5,285 nt of DNA from Verrucomicrobia bacterium TMED44. Lineage in GTDB: Bacteria > Verrucomicrobiota > Verrucomicrobiia > Opitutales > Seribacteraceae. The notes under the pieces are model-generated. The model made no database searches. It worked only from the letters and a program-made list of their open reading frames with translations, and had not been told where the DNA came from. Position 1 is the first letter of the stretch, and the number at the start of each line of letters is the position of its first letter. This document shows positions 1-5,285 of the stretch, in pieces. The stretch spans positions 16,838 to 22,122 of the forward strand of contig NHCX01000051.1 of the NCBI GenBank assembly GCA_002168015.1, written 5' to 3'. The translations under genes were made by a program, and so were the position numbers.

Positions 1-1
1 G

Positions 2-67
2 ACCCGAGGGCTTGCCCATGTTTGTCTGGTTATCTTCAACTTGAACGAATTCTCTTATCTTGATTAA
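2..67 (+). CDS. C-terminal end of a DUF1553 (PSD1-type) protein, partial
   Basis: Only the last 21 codons and the TAA stop are inside the window; the gene starts to the left. Seen: the frame beginning at base 2 ends in LVIFNLNEFSYLD, followed by the stop. Known: DUF1553 proteins of Planctomycetota and Verrucomicrobiota typically end in a very similar 'L(C)xxLxNxNEFxYxD' tail, and their genes usually lie directly upstream of a DUF1501 gene, as here (14 bp between stop and next ATG). Full-length members usually carry DUF1549 and DUF1553 domains, often with a PSD1 cytochrome-c-like haem domain, and are exported. None of those domains is visible in this window. Their role is unestablished; a redox or polysaccharide-related function is often suggested. 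The assignment rests on a short tail plus gene order, but both agree. Confidence 0.82.
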   Translation, partial: TRGLAHVCLVIFNLNEFSYLD

Positions 68-81
68 ATAAAGTCCGCAGC

Positions 82-1485
82 ATGAAGAACGATCATTTCA
101 ATTTGGTTGCCAGCCTGACCCGTCGCGAAGCTCTCTATGGCTTGAGCGGAGGGCTTGGTTCGCTGGCTTTTTCTTCCATGCTTCAGGCTGAAGGGGTTTA
201 TTCCATTGGTTCCCATCACCCCGCCAAAGCCAAGCGCTGCATTTTTCTGATGATGGAGGGAGGACCATCCCATATAGACACCTTCGACCCCAAGCCCGCC
301 CTGGCGGAACGCCACTTGCAAAAATTCAAGCGAAGCGGAGACAAGGAGAGTGCCATGTCCTCAGGGGAGCGCTATTTCGTCCAAAGCCCCTTTGATTTTA
401 TCAAGGCTGGAAAAAGCGGAGCCGACATTTCCTCCGAATGGAAATATCTCAAAGAACGGGTGGACGATCTATGCTTTTATCGGGGTTGTCAGGTCGAGTC
501 CGTCAACCACCCGACGGCCTGTTATCACATCAATACGGGCAACCGTTTCGGAGGGGACCCGGCGGTCGGTTCCTGGGTTACCTATGGTTTGGGCACGCTC
601 AATGACAACCTGCCTGGTTTCGTGGTCCTTCCGCGGTCAAGCTATCCACAGGGTGGAGCCTCCAATTGGTCCAATGGTTATCTGCCTGCCGATCATCAAG
701 GGACCCCCCTGCGACCCAAGGGCAGTCCGATTCTCGACCTGCATGCTCCTGCCGGCATCACCCGAAAGGACCAGCGCGACAACCTTGACCTTCTTGCCAA
801 GCTCAATGGCAAACATTTCACGGCCCGTCCAGATCAGGGAGAGCTCGATGCCCGCATGTCCTCCTATGAATTGGCTTATCGGATGCAAATGGAAGTGCCC
901 GGTATCCTTGACCTCAAAGGCGAAACCGAAAAGACCAAGGAGGCGTACGGCATTGGGGATTCCAAGACGGACTCTTTCGGCCGTAAGTGCCTGTTGGCCC
1001 GGCGCCTTGTGGAGAAAGGGGTACGCTTTGTACAGGCATATGCCGGGAACTGGGATAGCCATGACTACATCGAACGGGCTCACGGTTCACTCATCCGTTC
1101 GGTCGACAAACCTATCGCCGCCTTGCTTGGCGATCTCAAGGAACGCGGTTTGTTGGAAGATACCTTGGTGGTTTGGTGCGGTGAATTCGGGCGGACACCG
1201 GATAACGGCATCAGAGGCGGCGGCACCAGTTATGGTCGGGATCACAACGCCAAGGCCATGACGATGTGGTTTGCCGGTGGTGGTACCAAAGTCGGGCACA
1301 CGGTTGGTGCGACCGATGAGATCGGAGCGGAGGCGGTTGAGTGCGTCCATCATATCCGAGATGTCCATTGTACATGGCTGAACCTGCTTGGTCTCGACGA
1401 CAATAAATTGACTTACTATCACGCCGGCCGACATAAGCAATTAAGTCAGTTTGGTGGCGAGGTGATCAGGGAATTGATTGGGTAA
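82..1485 (+). CDS. DUF1501 family protein with twin-arginine signal
   Basis: A complete 467-residue DUF1501 protein, a normal length for the family. The N-terminus has a twin-arginine signature (TRREAL, residues 13-18), then a Gly/Ser/Leu-rich hydrophobic stretch (about 18-34) and a plausible cleavage site after LQA (36), so Tat export is inferred. The family's landmark blocks are present in order: MMEGGPSHIDTFDPKP (57-72), ARRLVEKGVRFVQ (306-318), NWDSHD (323-328), WCGEFGRTP (365-373), GRDHN (385-389) and a C-terminal HHIRDVH...LNLLGLD block (423-439). DUF1501 is placed in the alkaline phosphatase/sulfatase-like superfamily; the conserved D66, D325, H327, E368, D387 and H388 could be metal or catalytic residues, but this is inference and no substrate is known. 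It lacks the sulfatase CxPxR motif. It sits 14 bp after the DUF1553 gene and is probably co-transcribed with it. The ATG was chosen because it gives the intact Tat signal. No clear Shine-Dalgarno precedes it. It is clearly richer in G+C than the genes that follow. Confidence 0.93.
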   Translation: MKNDHFNLVASLTRREALYGLSGGLGSLAFSSMLQAEGVYSIGSHHPAKAKRCIFLMMEGGPSHIDTFDPKPALAERHLQKFKRSGDKESAMSSGERYFVQSPFDFIKAGKSGADISSEWKYLKERVDDLCFYRGCQVESVNHPTACYHINTGNRFGGDPAVGSWVTYGLGTLNDNLPGFVVLPRSSYPQGGASNWSNGYLPADHQGTPLRPKGSPILDLHAPAGITRKDQRDNLDLLAKLNGKHFTARPDQGELDARMSSYELAYRMQMEVPGILDLKGETEKTKEAYGIGDSKTDSFGRKCLLARRLVEKGVRFVQAYAGNWDSHDYIERAHGSLIRSVDKPIAALLGDLKERGLLEDTLVVWCGEFGRTPDNGIRGGGTSYGRDHNAKAMTMWFAGGGTKVGHTVGATDEIGAEAVECVHHIRDVHCTWLNLLGLDDNKLTYYHAGRHKQLSQFGGEVIRELIG

Positions 1486-1536
1486 TTATTTCTTTTTTTG
1501 GTTGCGGGTTGATCCTGTGCTTTATTTAAGCATATC

Positions 1537-1572
1537 CTGAAAATTTGCTATTCCATTCAAGCTTTTGTTTTA
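1537..1572 (+). other. Candidate N-terminal extension encoding the signal peptide start
   Basis: These twelve codons precede the first ATG of the barrel protein in the same frame, with no stop until the TGA at 1510-1512. Read from CTG they encode (M)KICYSIQAFVL, which joins the downstream MASYFLCYA to make a standard Sec signal of about 21 residues. CTG-AAA-ATT differs from a typical ATG-AAA-ATT start by one base. No ATG, GTG or TTG is available in this frame upstream of 1573. The choice is between a rare CTG start, a start-codon mutation, and a sequencing error. No strong ribosome-binding site is seen for either start. Confidence 0.45.
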
Positions 1573-2283
1573 ATGGCTTCTTATTTTTTATGTTATGCCC
1601 ATGAATCTGAGATAAGTAAGCCCTTTGAGAAAATTCACGCACATCAATCTTTTGAAGCTCATGTGCATATGGGTTGGCAGAGCCGTTACTTCTCTGAAGG
1701 GCGTGACGCTTTAAACGGTAAATCCCTAGGGACAGGTGCTCTAGAATTTGGCTATGATCATTTCTCGGGCGGAGTGTGGTATGGCAGATCGTCCAATCAC
1801 CAGTATGACGAGTGGCAATATAACCTGGCTTTAACTCAGGAAATTGATGGCTTTGAAATCTACGCAGGTTATACCCACTTGGTTTTTGCCAAGGATCGAG
1901 AATCAGATGATGAGTGGTCCGTAGGCATGACTTATGAAGGTTTGCCCTTTGATCTAACGACATCTTTGGAAGCCTGCCATTCTATGGATGCTAAGGGTAC
2001 TTTTTATGAGTGGTCCAATATCCGGGAATTTCATCCTAAAGATGATCTTGATATTTCCCTCTCAGGAACATTCGGTTGGAACGAAGGCTATGTGTCTGAC
2101 GGGCATAATGGATTGAATTTTTTCTCTCTGGGAAGTGGAATAACAAAAATACTTACAGAAAGCATTTCACTGACAGGTCATGGAATAGGTAGTTGGGCCA
2201 TTGACCAGAATTCGAACTTAGCAGGGGATCAAAGTCTAAAAGATTTCTTTCATTTTGGGTTGAGCGTTGAGTTTGATTTTTAA
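1573..2283 (+). CDS. Probable outer-membrane beta-barrel protein, uncertain N-terminus
   Basis: I do not recognise a named family. The 236 residues are rich in alternating polar/hydrophobic stretches with many aromatic residues and Gly (for example GWQSRYFSEGRD at 34-45 and FEIYAGYTHLVF further on), have no long hydrophobic helix, and end in FHFGLSVEFDF. A terminal Phe after alternating residues is the usual C-terminal signature recognised by the outer-membrane barrel assembly machinery. It resembles small porin-like proteins in which an 'SRY..RG' type motif follows the signal peptide, but I cannot assign it firmly. From the first ATG the leader would be only MASYFLCYA, too short for a signal peptide. 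The frame stays open upstream to base 1513, and starting at CTG 1537 gives 248 residues with a good signal: charged K, hydrophobic core AFVLMASYFL, cleavage after CYA. The true start may therefore be CTG, or the N-terminus may be mutated. Its base composition is closer to the downstream genes than to the DUF1501 gene. Confidence 0.7.
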   Translation: MASYFLCYAHESEISKPFEKIHAHQSFEAHVHMGWQSRYFSEGRDALNGKSLGTGALEFGYDHFSGGVWYGRSSNHQYDEWQYNLALTQEIDGFEIYAGYTHLVFAKDRESDDEWSVGMTYEGLPFDLTTSLEACHSMDAKGTFYEWSNIREFHPKDDLDISLSGTFGWNEGYVSDGHNGLNFFSLGSGITKILTESISLTGHGIGSWAIDQNSNLAGDQSLKDFFHFGLSVEFDF

Positions 2284-2301
2284 TGATTTTTCGCAAAATC
2301 A
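2284..2301. repeat. 7-bp inverted repeat after the barrel gene
   Basis: TGATTTT (2284-2290) and AAAATCA (2295-2301) are perfect reverse complements around a 4-base TCGC loop, starting on the base after the barrel gene's stop codon. The stem is A/T-rich with one G-C class pair at each side, and no T-run follows it, so it is not a classic Rho-independent terminator. It may be a 3'-end mRNA structure or chance. Confidence 0.4.
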
Positions 2302-2355
2302 AATAATACATACCAAAGTTTTATAAACTATCCGGATTCCAACATGCTTACTTCC

Positions 2356-2382
2356 CTTAACGATCGAATTCTTAACGGTTAA
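2356..2382. promoter_or_regulatory. Repeated CTTAACG with palindrome, possible operator
   Basis: CTTAACG occurs at 2356-2362 and again at 2371-2377, 15 bases apart. The second copy is the left half of an 11-base perfect palindrome, TTAAC-G-GTTAA (2372-2382), and a CGATCG palindrome (2361-2366) lies between the copies. The cluster is in the 255-bp intergenic region ahead of the sulfatase gene. Repeated, phased half-sites would suit a transcription factor, but I cannot match it to a named regulator. Confidence 0.25.
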
Positions 2383-2485
2383 AGTTTGGTTATATTTTCT
2401 TAAGGATAGCTAGTGTTCATAAAACATACATTGGTCTACCTATGCCATCTACATGAAATACAAATTGATGGAATGAAGTAAGAAA

Positions 2486-2495
2486 TTGTGTACAA
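2486..2495. promoter_or_regulatory. TTGTGTACAA palindrome, candidate GntR-type operator
   Basis: TTGT-GT-ACAA has perfect 4-base half-sites and ends 22 bases before the TATAAT box at 2518, so it sits at or just upstream of where the -35 region of that promoter would be. Known: GntR-family (FCD subgroup) regulators of sugar-acid catabolism commonly bind TTGTnnACAA-like sites. Assigning this site to such a regulator is inference; no regulator gene is in the window, and a 10-base palindrome can arise by chance. Confidence 0.3.
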
Positions 2496-2496
2496 A

Positions 2497-2523
2497 CCGA
2501 CATAACAGCCTGTAACATATAAT
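2497..2523 (+). promoter_or_regulatory. Candidate promoter for sulfatase/lactonase pair
   Basis: A perfect -10 hexamer TATAAT lies at 2518-2523. The best -35 is CCGACA (2497-2502), four of six matches to TTGACA but with a short 15-base spacer, so the -35 is weak. Transcription would begin near 2529-2531, giving a leader of only about 8-10 bases before the ATG at 2539. The preceding AT-rich sequence contains no Shine-Dalgarno, consistent with a near-leaderless mRNA. Confidence 0.4.
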
Positions 2524-2538
2524 TTAATCAAAATTTTA

Positions 2539-3966
2539 ATGAATACTCGTCCAAACATTATCTTTATCATTACCGATCAACAACGATTTGATACGATTGC
2601 TGCCCTTGGTCATGATCATATGGACACTCCGCATATGGATCGCCTTGTCAATGAGGGTGTTTCTTTCAACAACTGCTTCATAACGGCCGCATCCTGTGCA
2701 CCTGCCCGTGCGAGTCTTTTTACTGGTTATTATCCACATACCACCGGAATTTTTAAAAACGCGGATTCCTGGAAACGTTCATGGATTGAGCAGTTGGCAG
2801 AAACCGGTTACCGATGTGTAAATGTGGGAAAAATGCACAGCTACCCTTATCACACTCCATTGGGTTTTCATGAACGGTATGTGGTGGAGAACAAAGACCG
2901 TTATTTGGAAGAACGTTATTATTTTGATGAATGGGATAAGGCTTTAAAAGCCCGGGGGCTGGTTAAGCAGCAACGCGAACTTTATCGTAAGCGGGCTGAT
3001 TACAAGGATGCTCTAGGCGCTTTTGACTGGGAACTTCCGGAGGATATGCATCCTGATATGTTTGTAGGAGATACTGCTACCTGGTGGTTAAACGCTTATC
3101 CAAAGACAGAACCCTTATTTTTACAGATTGGGTTTCCTGGACCTCACCCTCCTTATGACCCGACGAAACGATTTAGTGAGCCTTATTTAAAAAAAGACCT
3201 GCCGATCATGGAGGTTACGAAAAAGGAGCTCGATGGTTTACCTGAACCATTAAAGGGTTTACGGAAACATAATAATCAAGTGGATCATGATTCCGTTGTG
3301 CTTGACCTTGAACCAAGCCGTGAACAAAGACATCGTCAAAGGGCATATTACTTGGCGAATGTAAGTATGATTGATGAGAAGGTGGGTGAAATTTTATCAA
3401 CTCTGGAAAAACAGGGTTATCTGGAAAATGGAATTGTGATCTTTAGTTCGGACCACGGGGACTGTTTGACTGATCATGGCCATAGTCAAAAATGGACTAT
3501 GTATGATTTAGTAACTCGAATTCCCATGGTGGTATGGGCACCTGGTATCTTTGAGGGCGGTCGTTCCATAGATGGTTTGTGTCAACATATGGATATTGGA
3601 CCAGCTATACTTGAGATGGCTGGGATTGAGGTTCCGCCCACTTTTGAAGCCCAGTCTATTCTGCCCGCACTACAGGGTAAGGAATGGACGCCTCGAGATT
3701 ATGTTTATGCTGAGCAAATCAAAGATGGCATCTTAACGGAAACAGAGTTTATGAGTATGATTCGAAATGAAGAATGGAAATTAGTCCATTTCCTACATAT
3801 GAAATGTGGACAGTTGTTTAATGTGAAAGATGATCCAGATGAGGTAGTGAATTTGTGGAATGAACCTGCCGCAAGCGGAGTGAAGCAAAAACTCTTGGAT
3901 CAACTCCGTGAATGGCACATTGAAAGCCAGGTTCACACCCATAACTGGGCGGCGGAATGGCGATGA
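2539..3966 (+). CDS. Sulfatase, formylglycine-dependent (S1 type), no signal peptide
   Basis: Hydrolyses a sulfate ester; the substrate cannot be read from sequence. The 475 residues form one sulfatase domain of normal length. Visible active-site elements: metal-binding D13-Q14 in IITDQQR; C53 in C-A-P-A-R (53-57) followed by ASLFTGYYPHTTG, the formylglycine signature, with Ala where Ser is most common (CxPSR); K98 in VGKMH; H203 in GPHPPYDP; D305-H306 in SSDHGD; and K318 in HSQKWTMYD. The C-terminal QLFNVKDDPDEVVNLW (425-440) is the usual sulfatase 'LFDLxxDPxExxNL' tail. Cys rather than Ser at 53 means maturation to formylglycine by an anSME or FGE-type enzyme encoded elsewhere. The protein starts directly with the catalytic strand NIIFIITD, and the frame upstream encodes no leader before a stop at 2503, so a cytoplasmic location is inferred. 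It is the first gene of a probable two-gene unit with the lactonase-like gene 21 bp downstream. No Shine-Dalgarno precedes the start. Confidence 0.95.
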   Translation: MNTRPNIIFIITDQQRFDTIAALGHDHMDTPHMDRLVNEGVSFNNCFITAASCAPARASLFTGYYPHTTGIFKNADSWKRSWIEQLAETGYRCVNVGKMHSYPYHTPLGFHERYVVENKDRYLEERYYFDEWDKALKARGLVKQQRELYRKRADYKDALGAFDWELPEDMHPDMFVGDTATWWLNAYPKTEPLFLQIGFPGPHPPYDPTKRFSEPYLKKDLPIMEVTKKELDGLPEPLKGLRKHNNQVDHDSVVLDLEPSREQRHRQRAYYLANVSMIDEKVGEILSTLEKQGYLENGIVIFSSDHGDCLTDHGHSQKWTMYDLVTRIPMVVWAPGIFEGGRSIDGLCQHMDIGPAILEMAGIEVPPTFEAQSILPALQGKEWTPRDYVYAEQIKDGILTETEFMSMIRNEEWKLVHFLHMKCGQLFNVKDDPDEVVNLWNEPAASGVKQKLLDQLREWHIESQVHTHNWAAEWR

Positions 3967-3987
3967 AACTTTAAGTTATATCAAACA

Positions 3988-5019
3988 ATGAAAAAATCAG
4001 TTATAATCAGCTTCTTTATTTTAAACCTTATCTTTAGTTATGCTCTTTTGGCTAAGGATTATCCCACCACCGGATCTGTTGAGCGATTGGATGACTCTAT
4101 GAATCGACTCATTCCTTTGGATGCCAAAATTGAAATTCTTGCAGAGGGATATGAATGGTCTGAAGGCCCGGTATGGATTCGCCAAGGTGATTTTCTTCTT
4201 TATTCGGATGTACCCACAAATAAAATTTACAAATGGAAAGAAGGGAAGGGTGCAAGTGTTTATCTGGACCCATCCGGATACACGGCCAAAGAAAAAAGAG
4301 CGGGGGAGTCTGGATCAAATGGTTTGACCCTCGATGAAAAAGGTAGGTTGATCATTTGTCAGCACGGAGACCGTCGGGTTGCCCGTATGAATACACCAAT
4401 TGATTTACCTAAGCCGGTTTATGAGACTCTCGCGGGTAGGTACGAGGGTAAACGATTTAACAGTCCAAATGATTTGGTCTACAATCAAAAGGGTGAACTT
4501 TATTTTACCGACCCTCCTTATGGCCTTGTTCAAAAAGAAAAGGACCCAAAACGTGAAATTGATTATCAAGGAGTATATCTTCTTCGCAAGAATGGGAAAG
4601 TCACTTTGGTCGCCAAGGATCTCGAACGGCCGAATGGAATTGCTCTTTCTCCTGACGAGAAAACTTTGTATGTTGCTAATTCCCATGGTCCGCGCCCGAT
4701 CTGGATGTCTTATGAACTGAAAGAAAACGGTACGGTAAAAAAGGGGAAGCTATTCTTTGACTCCACAGAATATCGAAAAAAACATCGATCTCGAAAGGGG
4801 GGGAATGACGGAATGAAAGTGGATGTGGATGGAAATATATGGGCTACCGGTCCCGGAGGCGTTTTAGTATTTTCGCCAAAGGGTAAACATTTGGGTACTG
4901 TTCTGACCGGTCAACGCACGGCAAATTGCGCATTTGGAGATGATGGGTCCACGCTTTACATGACGGCTGATATGTATCTGATGAGAATAAAGACATCAAT
5001 AAAAGGGAATGGTTTTTGA
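3988..5019 (+). CDS. Exported SMP-30/gluconolactonase-like beta-propeller protein
   Basis: A member of the SMP-30/gluconolactonase/LRE family, whose characterised members hydrolyse sugar lactones or related esters with a divalent metal ion in a six-bladed propeller. The 343 residues begin with a Sec signal (MKKSVIISFFILNLIFSYAL, cleavage probably after LLA at 22), so it acts in the periplasm or outside. Expected metal ligands are visible: E59 in WSEGPVW, N161 in NSPNDLV, N216 in RPNGIALS and D274 in GGNDGMKVD. SNGLTLDEKGRL (110-121) and the C-terminal LYMTADMYLMRIK (323-335) are typical of the family. The third motif reads NDG where PDG is more usual; the Asp ligand itself is kept. The start follows the sulfatase stop by 21 bp, suggesting co-transcription, though no Shine-Dalgarno is seen. 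The physiological lactone is unknown; a sugar-acid lactone from the sulfatase-released sugar is an inference from the context. Confidence 0.92.
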   Translation: MKKSVIISFFILNLIFSYALLAKDYPTTGSVERLDDSMNRLIPLDAKIEILAEGYEWSEGPVWIRQGDFLLYSDVPTNKIYKWKEGKGASVYLDPSGYTAKEKRAGESGSNGLTLDEKGRLIICQHGDRRVARMNTPIDLPKPVYETLAGRYEGKRFNSPNDLVYNQKGELYFTDPPYGLVQKEKDPKREIDYQGVYLLRKNGKVTLVAKDLERPNGIALSPDEKTLYVANSHGPRPIWMSYELKENGTVKKGKLFFDSTEYRKKHRSRKGGNDGMKVDVDGNIWATGPGGVLVFSPKGKHLGTVLTGQRTANCAFGDDGSTLYMTADMYLMRIKTSIKGNGF

Positions 5020-5048
5020 ATTTCCAAAAAGTAAATTGCTAGTAAGAC

Positions 5049-5061
5049 AATGATATTCATT
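5049..5061. repeat. Small inverted repeat AATGA-TAT-TCATT
   Basis: A perfect 5-base inverted repeat with a 3-base centre, 30 bases after the lactonase-like gene. Too weak and without a following T-run to be called a terminator; it may be a chance palindrome. Confidence 0.25.
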
Positions 5062-5065
5062 CAGC

Positions 5066-5284
5066 CTAAGAAGTTGTAAAGGTAAGACTCCTGAATCCCC
5101 AGTTTTGTGTAGAAGTTAAGTTCCAGTTCAGATGATTGCATACGGTGTTTGCAGGAGTAATATTCATGGTTAGAACCCAAGCAGTGGTCGAAGAATCCCC
5201 CCTAATGATCTTTGGGAAAAGAACCTGCCTGTTTAAATAATCAATGTGGATCAGAAGTTGCGGACTTCCTAACTTAAGAACTCC
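5066..5284 (-). other. Unrecognised open frame running off the right edge (minus strand)
   Basis: Reading the - strand from base 5284 gives 72 sense codons before a TAG at 5066-5068, with the start (if any) beyond the window. The product would include LLIHIDYLNRQVLFPKIIRG and end in WGFRSLTFTTS. I recognise no family. The first internal ATG would leave only 33 residues. A frame this long can occur by chance in a 266-bp AT-moderate stretch, so this could be the 3' end of a convergent gene, a decayed gene or nothing. The frame is the only one of the six that stays open across this stretch. Confidence 0.2.
5166..5240 (+). CDS. Possible 24-residue small ORF with strong ribosome-binding site
   Basis: ATG at 5166 is preceded by AGGAG (5153-5157) with an ideal 8-base spacer, the only good Shine-Dalgarno sequence I find in the window. 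It encodes 24 residues, MVRTQAVVEESPLMIFGKRT followed by CLFK, and stops at TAA 5238-5240. No known family, no membrane segment. It overlaps the - strand open frame. The ribosome-binding site may be coincidental; a leader peptide, a decayed gene start and chance are all possible. Confidence 0.15.
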   Translation: MVRTQAVVEESPLMIFGKRTCLFK

Positions 5285-5285
5285 T

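Noticed and set aside
350..1261. A 303-codon + strand open frame inside the DUF1501 gene
   Set aside because: It is the +1-type shadow of the DUF1501 coding frame, has a Pro/Arg/Ser/Trp-heavy composition with no family motifs, whereas the overlapping frame carries all DUF1501 landmarks.
637..1440. Two - strand open frames (148 and 117 codons) opposite the DUF1501 gene
   Set aside because: Both are antisense shadows in GC-richer coding DNA with no recognisable motifs and no ribosome-binding sites.
1486..1500. T-rich run after the DUF1501 stop as a Rho-independent terminator
   Set aside because: No stable G/C-rich hairpin precedes the T-run, so it does not meet the usual terminator form.
1509..1536. 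TTGATC and CATATC as a promoter for the barrel gene
   Set aside because: The -10 matches only three of six positions, and its predicted start would fall downstream of the candidate CTG start codon, so it is not supported.
1526..1963. A 145-codon - strand open frame opposite the barrel gene
   Set aside because: The composition (many His, Arg, Gln) is not that of a known protein and the + strand frame has a coherent barrel pattern with a terminal Phe.
4109..4720. Several 68-106-codon open frames on both strands within the lactonase-like gene
   Set aside because: All overlap the SMP-30/gluconolactonase-like frame, which has conserved ligand motifs and a signal peptide; the others have none.
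5254..5268. GAAGT-TGCGG-ACTTC hairpin near the right edge as a terminator or element end
   Set aside because: The stem is only 5 bp, with no T-run and no matching terminal repeat or target duplication in view.

Overview
The window suggests a marine Verrucomicrobiota or Planctomycetota bacterium. The evidence is the DUF1553-DUF1501 gene pair at the left end, which is characteristic of those phyla, together with a formylglycine-type sulfatase and a secreted SMP-30/gluconolactonase-like protein. I cannot place it more precisely from sequence alone. All convincing genes are on the + strand, and none has a convincing Shine-Dalgarno sequence.

Region 1 (2-1485, GC-richer): the last 21 codons of a DUF1553 (PSD1-type, usually cytochrome-c-fused) protein are followed 14 bp later by a complete DUF1501 protein with a twin-arginine signal. 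These two families are normally co-transcribed, and the products are expected outside the cytoplasm. Their biochemical function is unsettled.

Region 2 (1486-2283, AT-richer): a probable outer-membrane beta-barrel protein of unknown family. Its signal peptide is only complete if translation starts at a CTG 36 bases before the first ATG, so the N-terminus is either unusually initiated or damaged.

Region 3 (2284-2538): a 255-bp intergenic stretch with several small palindromes, including TTGTGTACAA, and a perfect TATAAT box 15 bases before the next start codon. It looks like the control region of the downstream pair.

Region 4 (2539-5019, AT-rich): a two-gene unit. The first gene is an S1-type sulfatase with the active-site motif CAPAR and no signal peptide. 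The second, 21 bp on, is a Sec-exported SMP-30/gluconolactonase-like beta-propeller. A plausible but unproven reading is catabolism of a sulfated sugar: desulfation in the cytoplasm and lactone hydrolysis in the periplasm, with the barrel protein as a possible uptake or surface component.

Region 5 (5020-5285): no recognisable gene. It holds a 24-codon + strand ORF with the only good ribosome-binding site in the window, and an unrecognised 72-codon open frame on the - strand that runs off the right edge. I see no CRISPR array, tRNA, rRNA or recognisable insertion sequence.
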